From positions 1,488,001-1,552,000 of the forward strand of contig NZ_SHLA01000001.1 in assembly GCF_004217565.1 (NCBI RefSeq): a stretch of 64,000 bases of DNA. The letters run 5' to 3'. Of the stretch, positions 52,489 through 64,000 are shown in pieces (positions within the stretch are counted from its first letter, which is position 1; every line of letters starts with the position of its first letter). The notes beneath the pieces are model-generated. The model was not told the origin of the DNA, searched no databases, and saw only the letters and a list, made by a program, of their open reading frames with translations. Source of the stretch: Zhihengliuella halotolerans (GTDB taxonomy: Bacteria > Actinomycetota > Actinomycetes > Actinomycetales > Micrococcaceae). The translations under genes and the position numbers were made by a program.

Positions 52489-54825
52489 TCAGCCCTCGAG
52501 CCCGTCGGGCACCGTGCCCGCTGCCAGAACACGCAGGCGTTGCGTCGCTCGCGTCATGGCGACGTAGAGGTCACCGAGTCCTCCCCCGGCTTCGGCGATC
52601 AGCGCCTCGGGCTCCACGAGCACGACGACGTCGAACTCGAGGCCTTTGGCCTCGCGGGCCGTCGTGACCACGATGTCCTGCTCGACGCCACCGGAGCCGG
52701 TGCCGACGCGGCGGCCGAAGAGTTCGACGGCGACGGCGCGCACCGCGTCGAGAAGGTCGCGCGGGGCGATGACGGCCGTCAGCCCGCCGTCGGAGGCTTC
52801 GACCTCCTCCGGCAAGACGCGACGCAAAGCATCCACGACGGAACCCTGCACGTGGTCCACGATCGGTGGCCAGGCGCCCTCGCGAACGGCCTTCGGGGTC
52901 GACACCGTCAGGCCGGCCCGCTGCGCGACGCGGGCGGCGGCCTCGGCGATCTGCGTCGGCGTGCGGTAGTTGACCGTCAGCTCTTCCAGCTGGAAGCGGT
53001 CTCCGACGAACGGGGCGAGCGCGGAAGACCAGCTCGTCGTGCTCGTGGCGGACGATGCCTGGGCGATGTCGCCGACGACGGTGAACGACTTCATGGGGCA
53101 CCGGCGCATCAGCAGGCGCCACTGCATCGGTGAGAGCTCCTGGGCCTCGTCGACGACGACGTGGCCGTACGCCCACGTGCGGTCCGACATGGCACGTTCG
53201 GCCGCGGTGTAGCTCGGGCCCTGCTCCTCGTTGAAGTCGAGAATCTCCTCCGCCGTGACGAGCCCGTCCTGGCCGTACTCGGCCAGCATCTCGTCCGTGG
53301 ACTGCACCGACTTCTCCGCCAGCTCCAGGTCGCGCTTGCGCTGCGCCGCCGCCTGGGCCTCGGCCCGGCCTGCACTCGGGTCGAGCTCGCCCAGCAGCTC
53401 GGCCGCCTCGTCGAGCAGAGGCACATCCGACTCGGTCCATGCGGCATCCGCCGGGCGCAGCAGCGCGAGCGTCTCCTGTGCGCTTAGGTGCGGCGCGGCC
53501 GCCACCAGGTGCTCCGGGTTGGACAGCAGCTCGCTCACGAGCCGCTGCGGGGTGACCGGAAGCCAGCAGAGATTCAACGCGATCCGCACGTCCTCGGAGG
53601 AGCGCACGTCCTCCACGAGATACGCCCGGTCCGCTTTGTTTCCGCCACCCGACGACTCCTCAAGCTGCTCCTGAAGCTGCTCGGCCAGCTCGCGCACGAG
53701 AATCTTCACGAATGTCGCCCGGGCCTCGTTGTGCGGCTTGCCCGTACTGCGGGCCTTGTCGCGTGCCCGTTTGACCTGTTTGCAGGTCAGGGTCAGGTTG
53801 GTGCCCTCGACGACGACACGCCGGTCCTCGGCCAACAGCCGCTGCCGGTTGGCGACCGCGCGCTTGACGGCCTGCGCCATGCGCAAATCGCCCTTGATCC
53901 TGGCGACGTCGTGCGAGAGTTCTTCCCCGGCGTCGATGCCCGGCATGAGCTCACCGAGGCTCGACATGACCACGCCCGTCTCGCCGAGGGACGGCAGCAC
54001 GCGCTCGATGTAGCGCATGAACGCGTGCGACGGCCCGACGAGGAGCACGCCGGCCGACTTGAGCCGCTCCCGGTGCTCGTAGAGGAGGTAGGCGGCGCGG
54101 TGCAGCGCCACCGCGGTCTTGCCCGTGCCGGGCCCGCCCTGCACGACGACGACGCCTGCCATGTCCGTGCGGATGATGCGGTCCTGCTCGGCCTGGATGG
54201 TCGAGACGATGTCCCCCATCCGGCCGGTGCGGCGCTGGGTCAGGGCCGCCAGCAGCGCACCCTCGCCCTGGTGCACCTCCACTTCGTCCAACAGCGTCTC
54301 GTCGAGCACGTCGTCCTCGAGCGACGCGACGTGGCGCCCGCGCAGGATCAGGTGGCGACGCCGGCGCACGCCGAGCCGCTCGAACGCCGTCGCCTGGTAG
54401 AAGGCCCCGGCCTCCGGAGCGCGCCAGTCGATGAGCAGGCGGCGCTGCTCGCCGTCGGTCAGGCCGATACGGCCGATGTAGCGGGTGGCGCCCACACCGT
54501 CGTCGTCATCCTCGGTTTCGACGGTCGTGGCGCCGACGGCGGCACCGTCGAGATCAAGCCGGCCGAAGACCAGGCGCTCTTCGACGGCGTTGAGCTGGGC
54601 GAGGCGGTCCTCGTGCATCGTCGCGTACGCGTCGCGTTCGGACTGGTTCTGCAGGGAGCCGATCGCGCCCATGCGGCGGACCTTCGCCAGCTGCTCGGTC
54701 TTCTCTTCCCGCAGCTCGTCGAGGCGCGTGTACAACGCGTCCACGTACTCGCGTTCGTTCTCCAGCTCGACACGGCCGGGTTCGGCAGTGGTCGGCTCGC
54801 TGGCCGAGGTCGGCACGTCAACCAT
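52489..54825 (-). CDS. helD: HelD-type helicase-like ATPase that acts on RNA polymerase
   Basis: 778 residues, UvrD/Rep-like superfamily 1. The N-terminal 70 residues form the coiled-coil arm typical of HelD (ENEREYVDALYTRLDELREE), then 1A with Walker A QGGPGTGKTAVALHRAAYLL, DEAQELSPMQWR (Walker B) and a C-terminal 2A domain with VTTAREAKGLEFDVVVLVEP and YVAMTRATQRL. HelD removes stalled or inactive RNA polymerase from DNA. ATG with AGGAG. In mycobacteria and others HelD can confer rifampicin tolerance; that role is not shown here. Confidence 0.87.
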   Translation of the reverse strand: MVDVPTSASEPTTAEPGRVELENEREYVDALYTRLDELREEKTEQLAKVRRMGAIGSLQNQSERDAYATMHEDRLAQLNAVEERLVFGRLDLDGAAVGATTVETEDDDDGVGATRYIGRIGLTDGEQRRLLIDWRAPEAGAFYQATAFERLGVRRRRHLILRGRHVASLEDDVLDETLLDEVEVHQGEGALLAALTQRRTGRMGDIVSTIQAEQDRIIRTDMAGVVVVQGGPGTGKTAVALHRAAYLLYEHRERLKSAGVLLVGPSHAFMRYIERVLPSLGETGVVMSSLGELMPGIDAGEELSHDVARIKGDLRMAQAVKRAVANRQRLLAEDRRVVVEGTNLTLTCKQVKRARDKARSTGKPHNEARATFVKILVRELAEQLQEQLEESSGGGNKADRAYLVEDVRSSEDVRIALNLCWLPVTPQRLVSELLSNPEHLVAAAPHLSAQETLALLRPADAAWTESDVPLLDEAAELLGELDPSAGRAEAQAAAQRKRDLELAEKSVQSTDEMLAEYGQDGLVTAEEILDFNEEQGPSYTAAERAMSDRTWAYGHVVVDEAQELSPMQWRLLMRRCPMKSFTVVGDIAQASSATSTTSWSSALAPFVGDRFQLEELTVNYRTPTQIAEAAARVAQRAGLTVSTPKAVREGAWPPIVDHVQGSVVDALRRVLPEEVEASDGGLTAVIAPRDLLDAVRAVAVELFGRRVGTGSGGVEQDIVVTTAREAKGLEFDVVVLVEPEALIAEAGGGLGDLYVAMTRATQRLRVLAAGTVPDGLEG

Positions 54826-54907
54826 GTGGTCTCCTAGCTGCTGGCGTCCGGCGCGACGCGATCGCGTGCACGGCCGGAAAGTGGACTGACTAGTCTACGC
54901 GCAGAAG

Positions 54908-55444
54908 CTATACGAGCTGCAACGAATGGACGTGATGGGGCTCGAGCTGCTTCCGGCCGCCGAGCTCCTCGAGTTCGAGGATGACACCGACACCCGCGAC
55001 GTGCGCCCCCGCACGCTCGATGAGCTTCACCGCGCTGCCGACGGTGCCGCCCGTGGCGAGCACGTCGTCGAGGATCAGGACGCGCGTGCCGGGGGCGACG
55101 TCGTCCGTGTGGAGCTCGAGGGCGGCCGTGCCGTATTCGAGCAGGTACTCCTCCGTGAACACGGCCCGCGGCAGCTTGCCGGCCTTGCGCACTGTCACCA
55201 TCCCCGTGCCGGTCGCGTAGGCGCCGGCCGCCGCGAGCACGAAGCCGCGGGCCTCCAGACCCGCGATGACGTCGAACTCGCCGGCGAAGGGCGCGACGAC
55301 CTCGTCCACGATCCGCTTCAGTCCGGCCGCGTCGGCGAAGACCGGGGTCAGATCCTTGAAGGAGATGCCGGGCTTCGGATAATCCGGGACGACCTCGGAG
55401 AGCCGGTCGAGCAGGTCGGAAATGGGTTCTTGTCGCTGATTCAC
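54908..55444 (-). CDS. apt: adenine phosphoribosyltransferase
   Basis: Purine salvage: adenine plus PRPP to AMP. 178 residues, normal length, with the PRPP-binding motif VLILDDVLATGGT and the family segment GFVLAAAGAYATGTGMVTVRK. GTG start preceded by TAAAGT 6 nt upstream and no ribosome site, so probably leaderless. It follows argH by 41 nt. Confidence 0.95.
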   Translation of the reverse strand: MNQRQEPISDLLDRLSEVVPDYPKPGISFKDLTPVFADAAGLKRIVDEVVAPFAGEFDVIAGLEARGFVLAAAGAYATGTGMVTVRKAGKLPRAVFTEEYLLEYGTAALELHTDDVAPGTRVLILDDVLATGGTVGSAVKLIERAGAHVAGVGVILELEELGGRKQLEPHHVHSLQLV

Positions 55445-55450
55445 CCGTCT

Positions 55451-55456
55451 ACTTTA
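55451..55456 (-). promoter_or_regulatory. -10 box of leaderless apt
   Basis: TAAAGT on the minus strand ends exactly 6 nt before the apt GTG codon in the short gap after argH; no Shine-Dalgarno sequence is present. Confidence 0.6.
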
Positions 55457-55485
55457 CCGGCTCCGAGGTGTCGCGCGGGTGACGA

Positions 55486-57003
<1,518 letters not shown>

Positions 57004-57024
57004 CCCGCAACGCGGGGTTTGTCC

Positions 57025-59793
<2,769 letters not shown>

Positions 59794-59797
<4 letters not shown>

Positions 59798-60717
59798 GGG
59801 AGCACCTCCGTGTCGGGGACGACCTGCGTGCCGATGCCGGCGGTCGTGAAGACCTCGAGCAGCATCGAGTGCGGCTGCCGACCGTCGACGATCGCCGCCC
59901 GGCCGACGCCCGCGTCGACGGCGGCCAGGCAGGCCTCCATCTTGGGGATCATGCCGGACTCCAGCTTGGGCAGCAGGCCGCGCAGCTCGGAGGCGGTCAA
60001 CGACGAGATGAGGGAGGTCTGATCGGGCCAGTTCGAGTAGAGCCCCTCGACGTCGGTGAGCACGACGAAGCGGGAGGCGCCGAGCTCGGCGGCGAGCGAG
60101 GCCGCCGCGGTGTCCGCGTTGACGTTGAGCACCGCGCCGGTCGGCTCGGAGCCGACGAACTCGGGGGCGATTGAGGAGATGACCGGGATGCGCCCGGCGG
60201 CGATCAGGTCCTCGATCTGCTCCGGCTCGACGCCGGTGACCTCGCCGACCAGTCCGAGGTCGACCTCCTGGCCGTCGACGACCGTGCCCGTGCGGGCCGC
60301 GCGCAGCAGCGCGCCGTCCTCGCCGGAGAGGCCGACGGCGTAGCGTCCGTGCGAGTTGATCAGGCCGACGAGCTCGCGCTGGACCTGACCGGTCAGGACC
60401 ATCCGGACGATGTCCATCGCCTCCGGGGTCGTCACGCGCAGCCCGCCGCGGAACTCGGACTCGATGCCGAGCTTGTCGAGCATGCGGCTGATCTGCGGGC
60501 CGCCGCCGTGCACGACGACGGGGTGGATGCCCGCGTGGTGCAGGAAGACGATGTCCTCGGCGAAGGCCCGGCGCAGGTCCTCGTTGACCATCGCGTTGCC
60601 GCCGTATTTGATCACCATCGTGGTCCCGGCGAAGCGCTGGATCCACGGCAGGGCCTCGATGAGCGCCTCGGCCTTGCGCTGCGCCGTCTGGTGCTGGTGG
60701 GGGGAAGGAGCTTCCAT
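59794..60717 (-). CDS. argB: acetylglutamate kinase
   Basis: Phosphorylates N-acetylglutamate. 307 residues with [12 protein letters not shown] (catalytic Lys), [13 protein letters not shown] and the C-terminal [16 protein letters not shown]. The length and an N-terminal helix are typical of the hexameric, arginine-inhibited form. The ATG at 60717 is 7 nt after argJ; the AAGGA site overlaps the argJ stop. Confidence 0.95.
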
Positions 60718-60724
60718 GGTGTCC

Positions 60725-61930
60725 TTAACTGCTGTAGGCCGAGTTCTCGTGCACGTACTCGTGCGTGAGGTCGTTGGTCCAGATCGTCGCCTCGGCGGCT
60801 CCGGCATCAAGGTCGATCTCGACGCTCACGTCGCGCCCGGTCAGGTCGACGAGGTCGCGGTCGTCGCCGACCCCGCCGCCACGGCACACCGTGACACCGT
60901 TGATCGTGACGTTGAGCCGGTCCGGCTCGAACGCGGCCGACGTCGTGCCGACCGCGGAGAGGATGCGGCCCCAGTTCGGGTCCTGGCCGAAGATCGCGGT
61001 CTTGAACAGGTTCGAGCGGGCGACCGCGCGGCCGACGAGCTCGGCGTCGGCCTCGGAGGCGGCGTTGAATGTGCGGATCGCGATGTCGTGGCCGGCGCCC
61101 TCGGCGTCGGTGATGAGCTGCTTCGCCAAGTCCGTGCAGACCGCGGTCAACCCGGCAGAGAACTCGGCCGGCTCCGGAGCCGTGCCGGACGCGCCCGACG
61201 CCATCAGGACGACCGTGTCGTTGGTCGACATGCAGCCGTCCGAATCGGTGCGGTCGAAGCTCACGCGGGTCGCCTCGCGCAGGGCGGCGTCCAACGCGGC
61301 CGGTTCGACGTCGGCGTCGGTGGTGATCACGACGAGCATCGTCGCGAGCCCGGGTGCGAGCATGCCGGCTCCCTTGGCCATGGCGCCGATGCTGTAGCCG
61401 GTGCCGGCGAAGCCGGACTGCTTGGAGACCGAGTCGGTGGTCATGATGGCCGCGGCGGCTGCGGCGCCGCCGTCGTTCTCGCCGCCCGCGCCGAGGGCGG
61501 CGACCGCCGCGTCGACGCCCGGAATCAGCTTGTCCATGGGCAGCTGTACGCCGATCAGGCCGGTCGAGCAGACGATCGTGTCGGCGGCACTGACCCCGAG
61601 CGCGTCGGCGACGTGCTCGGCCGTGCGGTGCGTGTTGCCGAAGCCCTCCGGGCCGGTGCACGCATTGGCGCCGCCGGAGTTGAGCACGACGACGTCGGCG
61701 CGGCCGTCGGAGACGACCTGGCGCGACCAGTGCACGGGCGCGGCGGCGACACGGTTGGACGTGAAGACGGCCGCGGCCGCCTTCTTCGGGCCGTCGTTGA
61801 CGACGACGGCGACGTCGCGCGCGCCCGTCGACTTCAGGCCGGCGGGTACGCCGGCCGCCCGGAAGCCGGCCGGGGCGGTGACCCCGAACGGGCCGGAATC
61901 CGCGGTGGAGGTGCTGGGTGACTGGCTCAT
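60725..61930 (-). CDS. argJ: bifunctional glutamate N-acetyltransferase/ornithine acetyltransferase
   Basis: Recycles the acetyl group from N-acetylornithine to glutamate; many members can also use acetyl-CoA. 401 residues. The self-cleavage site is ATML with the nucleophile Thr197, giving two subunits. Start ATG shares one base with the argC stop (TGATG). A separate argA would be needed only if this enzyme is monofunctional. Confidence 0.95.
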   Translation of the reverse strand: MSQSPSTSTADSGPFGVTAPAGFRAAGVPAGLKSTGARDVAVVVNDGPKKAAAAVFTSNRVAAAPVHWSRQVVSDGRADVVVLNSGGANACTGPEGFGNTHRTAEHVADALGVSAADTIVCSTGLIGVQLPMDKLIPGVDAAVAALGAGGENDGGAAAAAAIMTTDSVSKQSGFAGTGYSIGAMAKGAGMLAPGLATMLVVITTDADVEPAALDAALREATRVSFDRTDSDGCMSTNDTVVLMASGASGTAPEPAEFSAGLTAVCTDLAKQLITDAEGAGHDIAIRTFNAASEADAELVGRAVARSNLFKTAIFGQDPNWGRILSAVGTTSAAFEPDRLNVTINGVTVCRGGGVGDDRDLVDLTGRDVSVEIDLDAGAAEATIWTNDLTHEYVHENSAYSS

Positions 61931-62961
61931 CACGGGGCCGTCCCTTCGAAGCTCAGGCCGGTCATCTCGTCGAATCCCAGCGCGATGTTCATGGACTGCA
62001 CGGCGCCGCCGGCCGTCCCCTTGGTCAGATTGTCGATCGCGGCGACCACGATCAGCCGGCCCGTGCGCGGATCGAGGGCGAGCTGCAGGGCGGCGTGGTT
62101 GGTTCCGAGCACGGCCTTCGTCTGCGGCCACTGGCCCTCGGGCAGCACGTGCACGAACGCCTCGTCCGCGTACGCGTCCTCCCAGACGGCGCGCAGCTGC
62201 TCCGCGGTCACGCCCGGCTTCACACGGGCCGTGGCCGTCGTGAGGATGCCGCGGGACATGGGCGCGAGCGTCGGAGTGAAGGAGACCGTCACGGGCGCGC
62301 CCGCGGCGCGGGAGAAACCCTGCTCCATCTCGGGGGTGTGGCGGTGCACGCCGCCGACGCCGTAGGGGCTCATGCCGCCCATGACCTCGGAGCCGAGCAG
62401 GTGCGGCTTGAGCGACTTGCCCGCGCCCGAGGTGCCGGAGGCGGCGACGATCACGACGTCGTCGGGCTCCAGGACGCCGGCGGCGAAGCCGGGCACGAGC
62501 GCTAGCTGAGCGCTCGTCGGGTAGCAGCCGGGCACGGCGATGCGGCGGGCGGTGGCGAGCTCGGCGCGCGCGCCGGGCAGCTCGGGCAGGCCGTACGGCC
62601 ACGTGCCGGCGTGGTCGCCGCCGTAGAACTCCTCCCACGCCTCGGAGGAGGCGAGGCGGTGGTCGGCGCCGGCGTCGATCACGAGGACGTCGCCGGGCAG
62701 TTCGGCGGCGATGGCGCCGCTGGCGCCGTGCGGCAGCGCGAGGAAGACGACGTCGTGCCCGGCGAGGTTCTCGGGCGTGGTGTCGACGAGCTCGCGGTCG
62801 GCGAGCGCGAAGAGGTGCGGCTGCAGCGACCCGAGCCGCGCTCCGGCATTGCTGTGGGCGGTGATCGCCCCGATCTGCACTTCGGGATGCCGGGCCAGCA
62901 GGCGCAGGACCTCGCCGCCCGCGTACCCGCTCGCCCCTGACACGGCCACTGAAATCGTCAT
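61930..62961 (-). CDS. argC: N-acetyl-gamma-glutamyl-phosphate reductase
   Basis: NADPH-dependent third step of arginine synthesis. 343 residues with the Rossmann segment [15 protein letters not shown] and the catalytic cysteine in [11 protein letters not shown]. It is the first gene of argCJBDFR. The ATG at 62961 has no ribosome site but a TATGCT box 6 nt upstream, so it is probably leaderless; an upstream in-frame ATG at 62988 lies within the operator. Two ARG boxes precede it. Confidence 0.95.
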   Translation of the reverse strand: MTISVAVSGASGYAGGEVLRLLARHPEVQIGAITAHSNAGARLGSLQPHLFALADRELVDTTPENLAGHDVVFLALPHGASGAIAAELPGDVLVIDAGADHRLASSEAWEEFYGGDHAGTWPYGLPELPGARAELATARRIAVPGCYPTSAQLALVPGFAAGVLEPDDVVIVAASGTSGAGKSLKPHLLGSEVMGGMSPYGVGGVHRHTPEMEQGFSRAAGAPVTVSFTPTLAPMSRGILTTATARVKPGVTAEQLRAVWEDAYADEAFVHVLPEGQWPQTKAVLGTNHAALQLALDPRTGRLIVVAAIDNLTKGTAGGAVQSMNIALGFDEMTGLSFEGTAP

Positions 62962-62967
62962 GCGCCC

Positions 62968-62973
62968 AGCATA
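62968..62973 (-). promoter_or_regulatory. -10 box of leaderless argC operon
   Basis: TATGCT on the minus strand ends 6 nt before the argC ATG and lies largely inside the first ARG box. Confidence 0.65.
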
Positions 62974-62986
62974 GTCACAACTATGC
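62969..62986. promoter_or_regulatory. ARG box 1 (argC operator)
   Basis: GCATAGTCACAACTATGC, an 18-bp palindrome with perfect 7-bp arms, the size of an ArgR site. It covers the -10 box. Confidence 0.8.
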
Positions 62987-62992
62987 ATGATT

Positions 62993-63010
62993 GCTAATAA
63001 TTATTCATAG
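62993..63010. promoter_or_regulatory. ARG box 2 (argC operator)
   Basis: An AT-rich 18-bp site centred on the palindrome AATAATTATT with TTCAT on one side, as in classical ARG boxes. Its centre is 24 bp from that of box 1. Confidence 0.7.
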
Positions 63011-63104
63011 ATGTCGTCCCCTGTGTCACGCCGTGCCGCGGTCGACGTATCCCCTCAGTAAAGTGGGGATCTCCACGTCCCCGCGCACCGAATGGAGCAT
63101 CACC

Positions 63105-64000
63105 ATGCCGTACGTTGTTCAGGCCCGCGAGGCCGGCGGACCCGAGGTCCTCGAGACCGCGGAGATCGAGGCGCCACGCCCCGGCCCGGGCCAACTCGTG
63201 GTCGACGTCGCCGCCGCCGGCGTGAACTTCATCGAGACCTACCAGCGCGCCGGGGTCTACCCGGTCCCGTACCCGTTCGTGCCCGGCTCCGAGGCGGCCG
63301 GCGTCGTCTCGGCCGTCGGCGAGGGCGTGACGGACTTCGCCGTCGGCGACCGGGTCGCGACCGCCGAGGGCGCGGCGACGTACGCCTCCGTGATGCTGCT
63401 CGACGCCGAACGGGCCGTGCGCGTGCCGGACGGAGTGTCCGACCTCGTCGCGGCGGCCGTCCCCCTGCAGGGCTTCACCGCCCACTACCTCGTGAACTCG
63501 AGCTACGACGTCGCCGAAGGCGACGTGGTCCTGACCTATGCGGGCGCCGGCGGCGTCGGCGGCATTCTCACGCAGCTGCTCAAGCTGCGCGGCGCCACCG
63601 TCATCACGACCACCTCCACGCCGGAGAAGGCGGCGCTGGCCGCCGAGTCCGGAGCGGACCACGTCGTCGGGTACGACGACGTCGCAGCCACGGTGGAGAA
63701 GGTCACCGGCGGGCGCGGGGTCGACGTGGTCTACGACGGCATCGGCCGCGACACGTTCGACGTCTCGCTCGCCGCGCTGCGCACGCGCGGCACGCTCGTG
63801 CTCTTCGGCGGCGCCTCCGGACAGGTGCCGCCCGTCGACCTGCAGCGCCTCAACGCGGGCGGCTCGCTCACCGTGACCCGGCCGAAGCTCGGCGATTTCC
63901 TGCTCACGCCCGCGGAGCGTTCGTGGCGGGCCGGCGAGATCTACGGGCTCGTCGCGAGCGGGCAGCTGGACATCCGCGTCGGGGCCTCGTACCCGCTCGC
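63105..64000 (+). CDS. qor: NADPH:quinone oxidoreductase (zeta-crystallin-like), cut by the window end
   Basis: The frame is open from ATG at 63105 to the window edge, 298 codons; the family is about 325 residues, so only the C-terminus is missing. It begins MPYVVQAREAGGPEVL, has the GroES-like substrate domain (AGVNFIETYQRAGVYP, VPGSEAAGVV) without zinc-binding cysteines, and the nucleotide-binding motif AGAGGVGGILTQ, close to the QOR consensus. ATG preceded by GGAG 7 nt upstream. It diverges from argC. Substrate is inferred from family. Confidence 0.9.
   Translation, partial: MPYVVQAREAGGPEVLETAEIEAPRPGPGQLVVDVAAAGVNFIETYQRAGVYPVPYPFVPGSEAAGVVSAVGEGVTDFAVGDRVATAEGAATYASVMLLDAERAVRVPDGVSDLVAAAVPLQGFTAHYLVNSSYDVAEGDVVLTYAGAGGVGGILTQLLKLRGATVITTTSTPEKAALAAESGADHVVGYDDVAATVEKVTGGRGVDVVYDGIGRDTFDVSLAALRTRGTLVLFGGASGQVPPVDLQRLNAGGSLTVTRPKLGDFLLTPAERSWRAGEIYGLVASGQLDIRVGASYPL

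Overview
The window reads as a chromosomal segment of a high-GC Gram-positive bacterium, most likely Micrococcales and probably Micrococcaceae (Arthrobacter-like). The reasons are strongly GC-biased codons, frequent GTG/TTG starts, the garA-ftsR-DUF151-merR locus, a LAxTG (class E sortase) anchor, a 16S-23S spacer without tRNA genes, and gene order. Genus cannot be fixed from the sequence alone. I see no insertion sequence, prophage, CRISPR array or replication origin.

Layout. (1) 1-13.4 kb: plsC, a carboxylesterase, fadD, a MinD/EspI-like ATPase, pyruvate carboxylase, a ParA-type ATPase, the locus merR - DUF151 nuclease - ftsR - garA (as Mycobacterium Rv1830-Rv1827), and an HSL-type esterase. 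(2) 13.5-20.5 kb: a 2,015-residue surface amylopullulanase with two complete GH13 active sites, diverging from a small alarmone synthetase, then tRNA-Pro(GGG). (3) 20.6-27.5 kb, minus strand: der, cmk, tyrA, rluB, scpB, scpA, parA, tightly packed. (4) 27.7-34.4 kb, plus strand: a CitA/DcuS-type two-component system and a propionate (2-methylcitrate) operon gntR-prpD-prpB-prpC. (5) 34.4-44.6 kb, minus strand: MutT-like NUDIX, xerD, NUDIX, pyrG, recN, nadK, tlyA, a small conserved protein, a HAD phosphatase and a TPR protein. (6) 44.8-50.9 kb, minus strand: one rRNA operon 16S-23S-5S with two tandem promoters, leader elements, processing stems and a terminator. (7) 51-57 kb: tyrS, helD, apt, argH. 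(8) 57-63 kb: argCJBDFR in transcription order. (9) The right edge cuts a quinone oxidoreductase gene.

Blocks 3, 5 and 7 keep the order known from Mycobacterium tuberculosis (tyrS ... TPR-HAD-small protein-tlyA-nadK-recN-pyrG-NUDIX-xerD ... parA-scpA-scpB-rluB-cmk-der). Against that order, the two-component/propionate cluster sits between xerD and parA, and the rRNA operon sits between tyrS and the TPR gene.

Regulation that can be read directly: two ARG-box-like palindromes before argC and another before argH, with argR inside the operon; two TGTATACA sites around the gntR promoter; a cre/LacI-type palindrome before the amylopullulanase; a MerR-type palindrome before the merR gene; and a TANNNT box exactly 6 nt before the start codon of five genes (SAS, gntR, tyrS, apt, argC), implying leaderless mRNAs. 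Many genes overlap by 1-4 nt (ATGA, GTGA or TGATG), pointing to translational coupling in the tyrA-cmk, scpA-scpB, hk-rr, gntR-prpD-prpB, NUDIX-xerD-NUDIX, tlyA, nadK-recN and arg operons.
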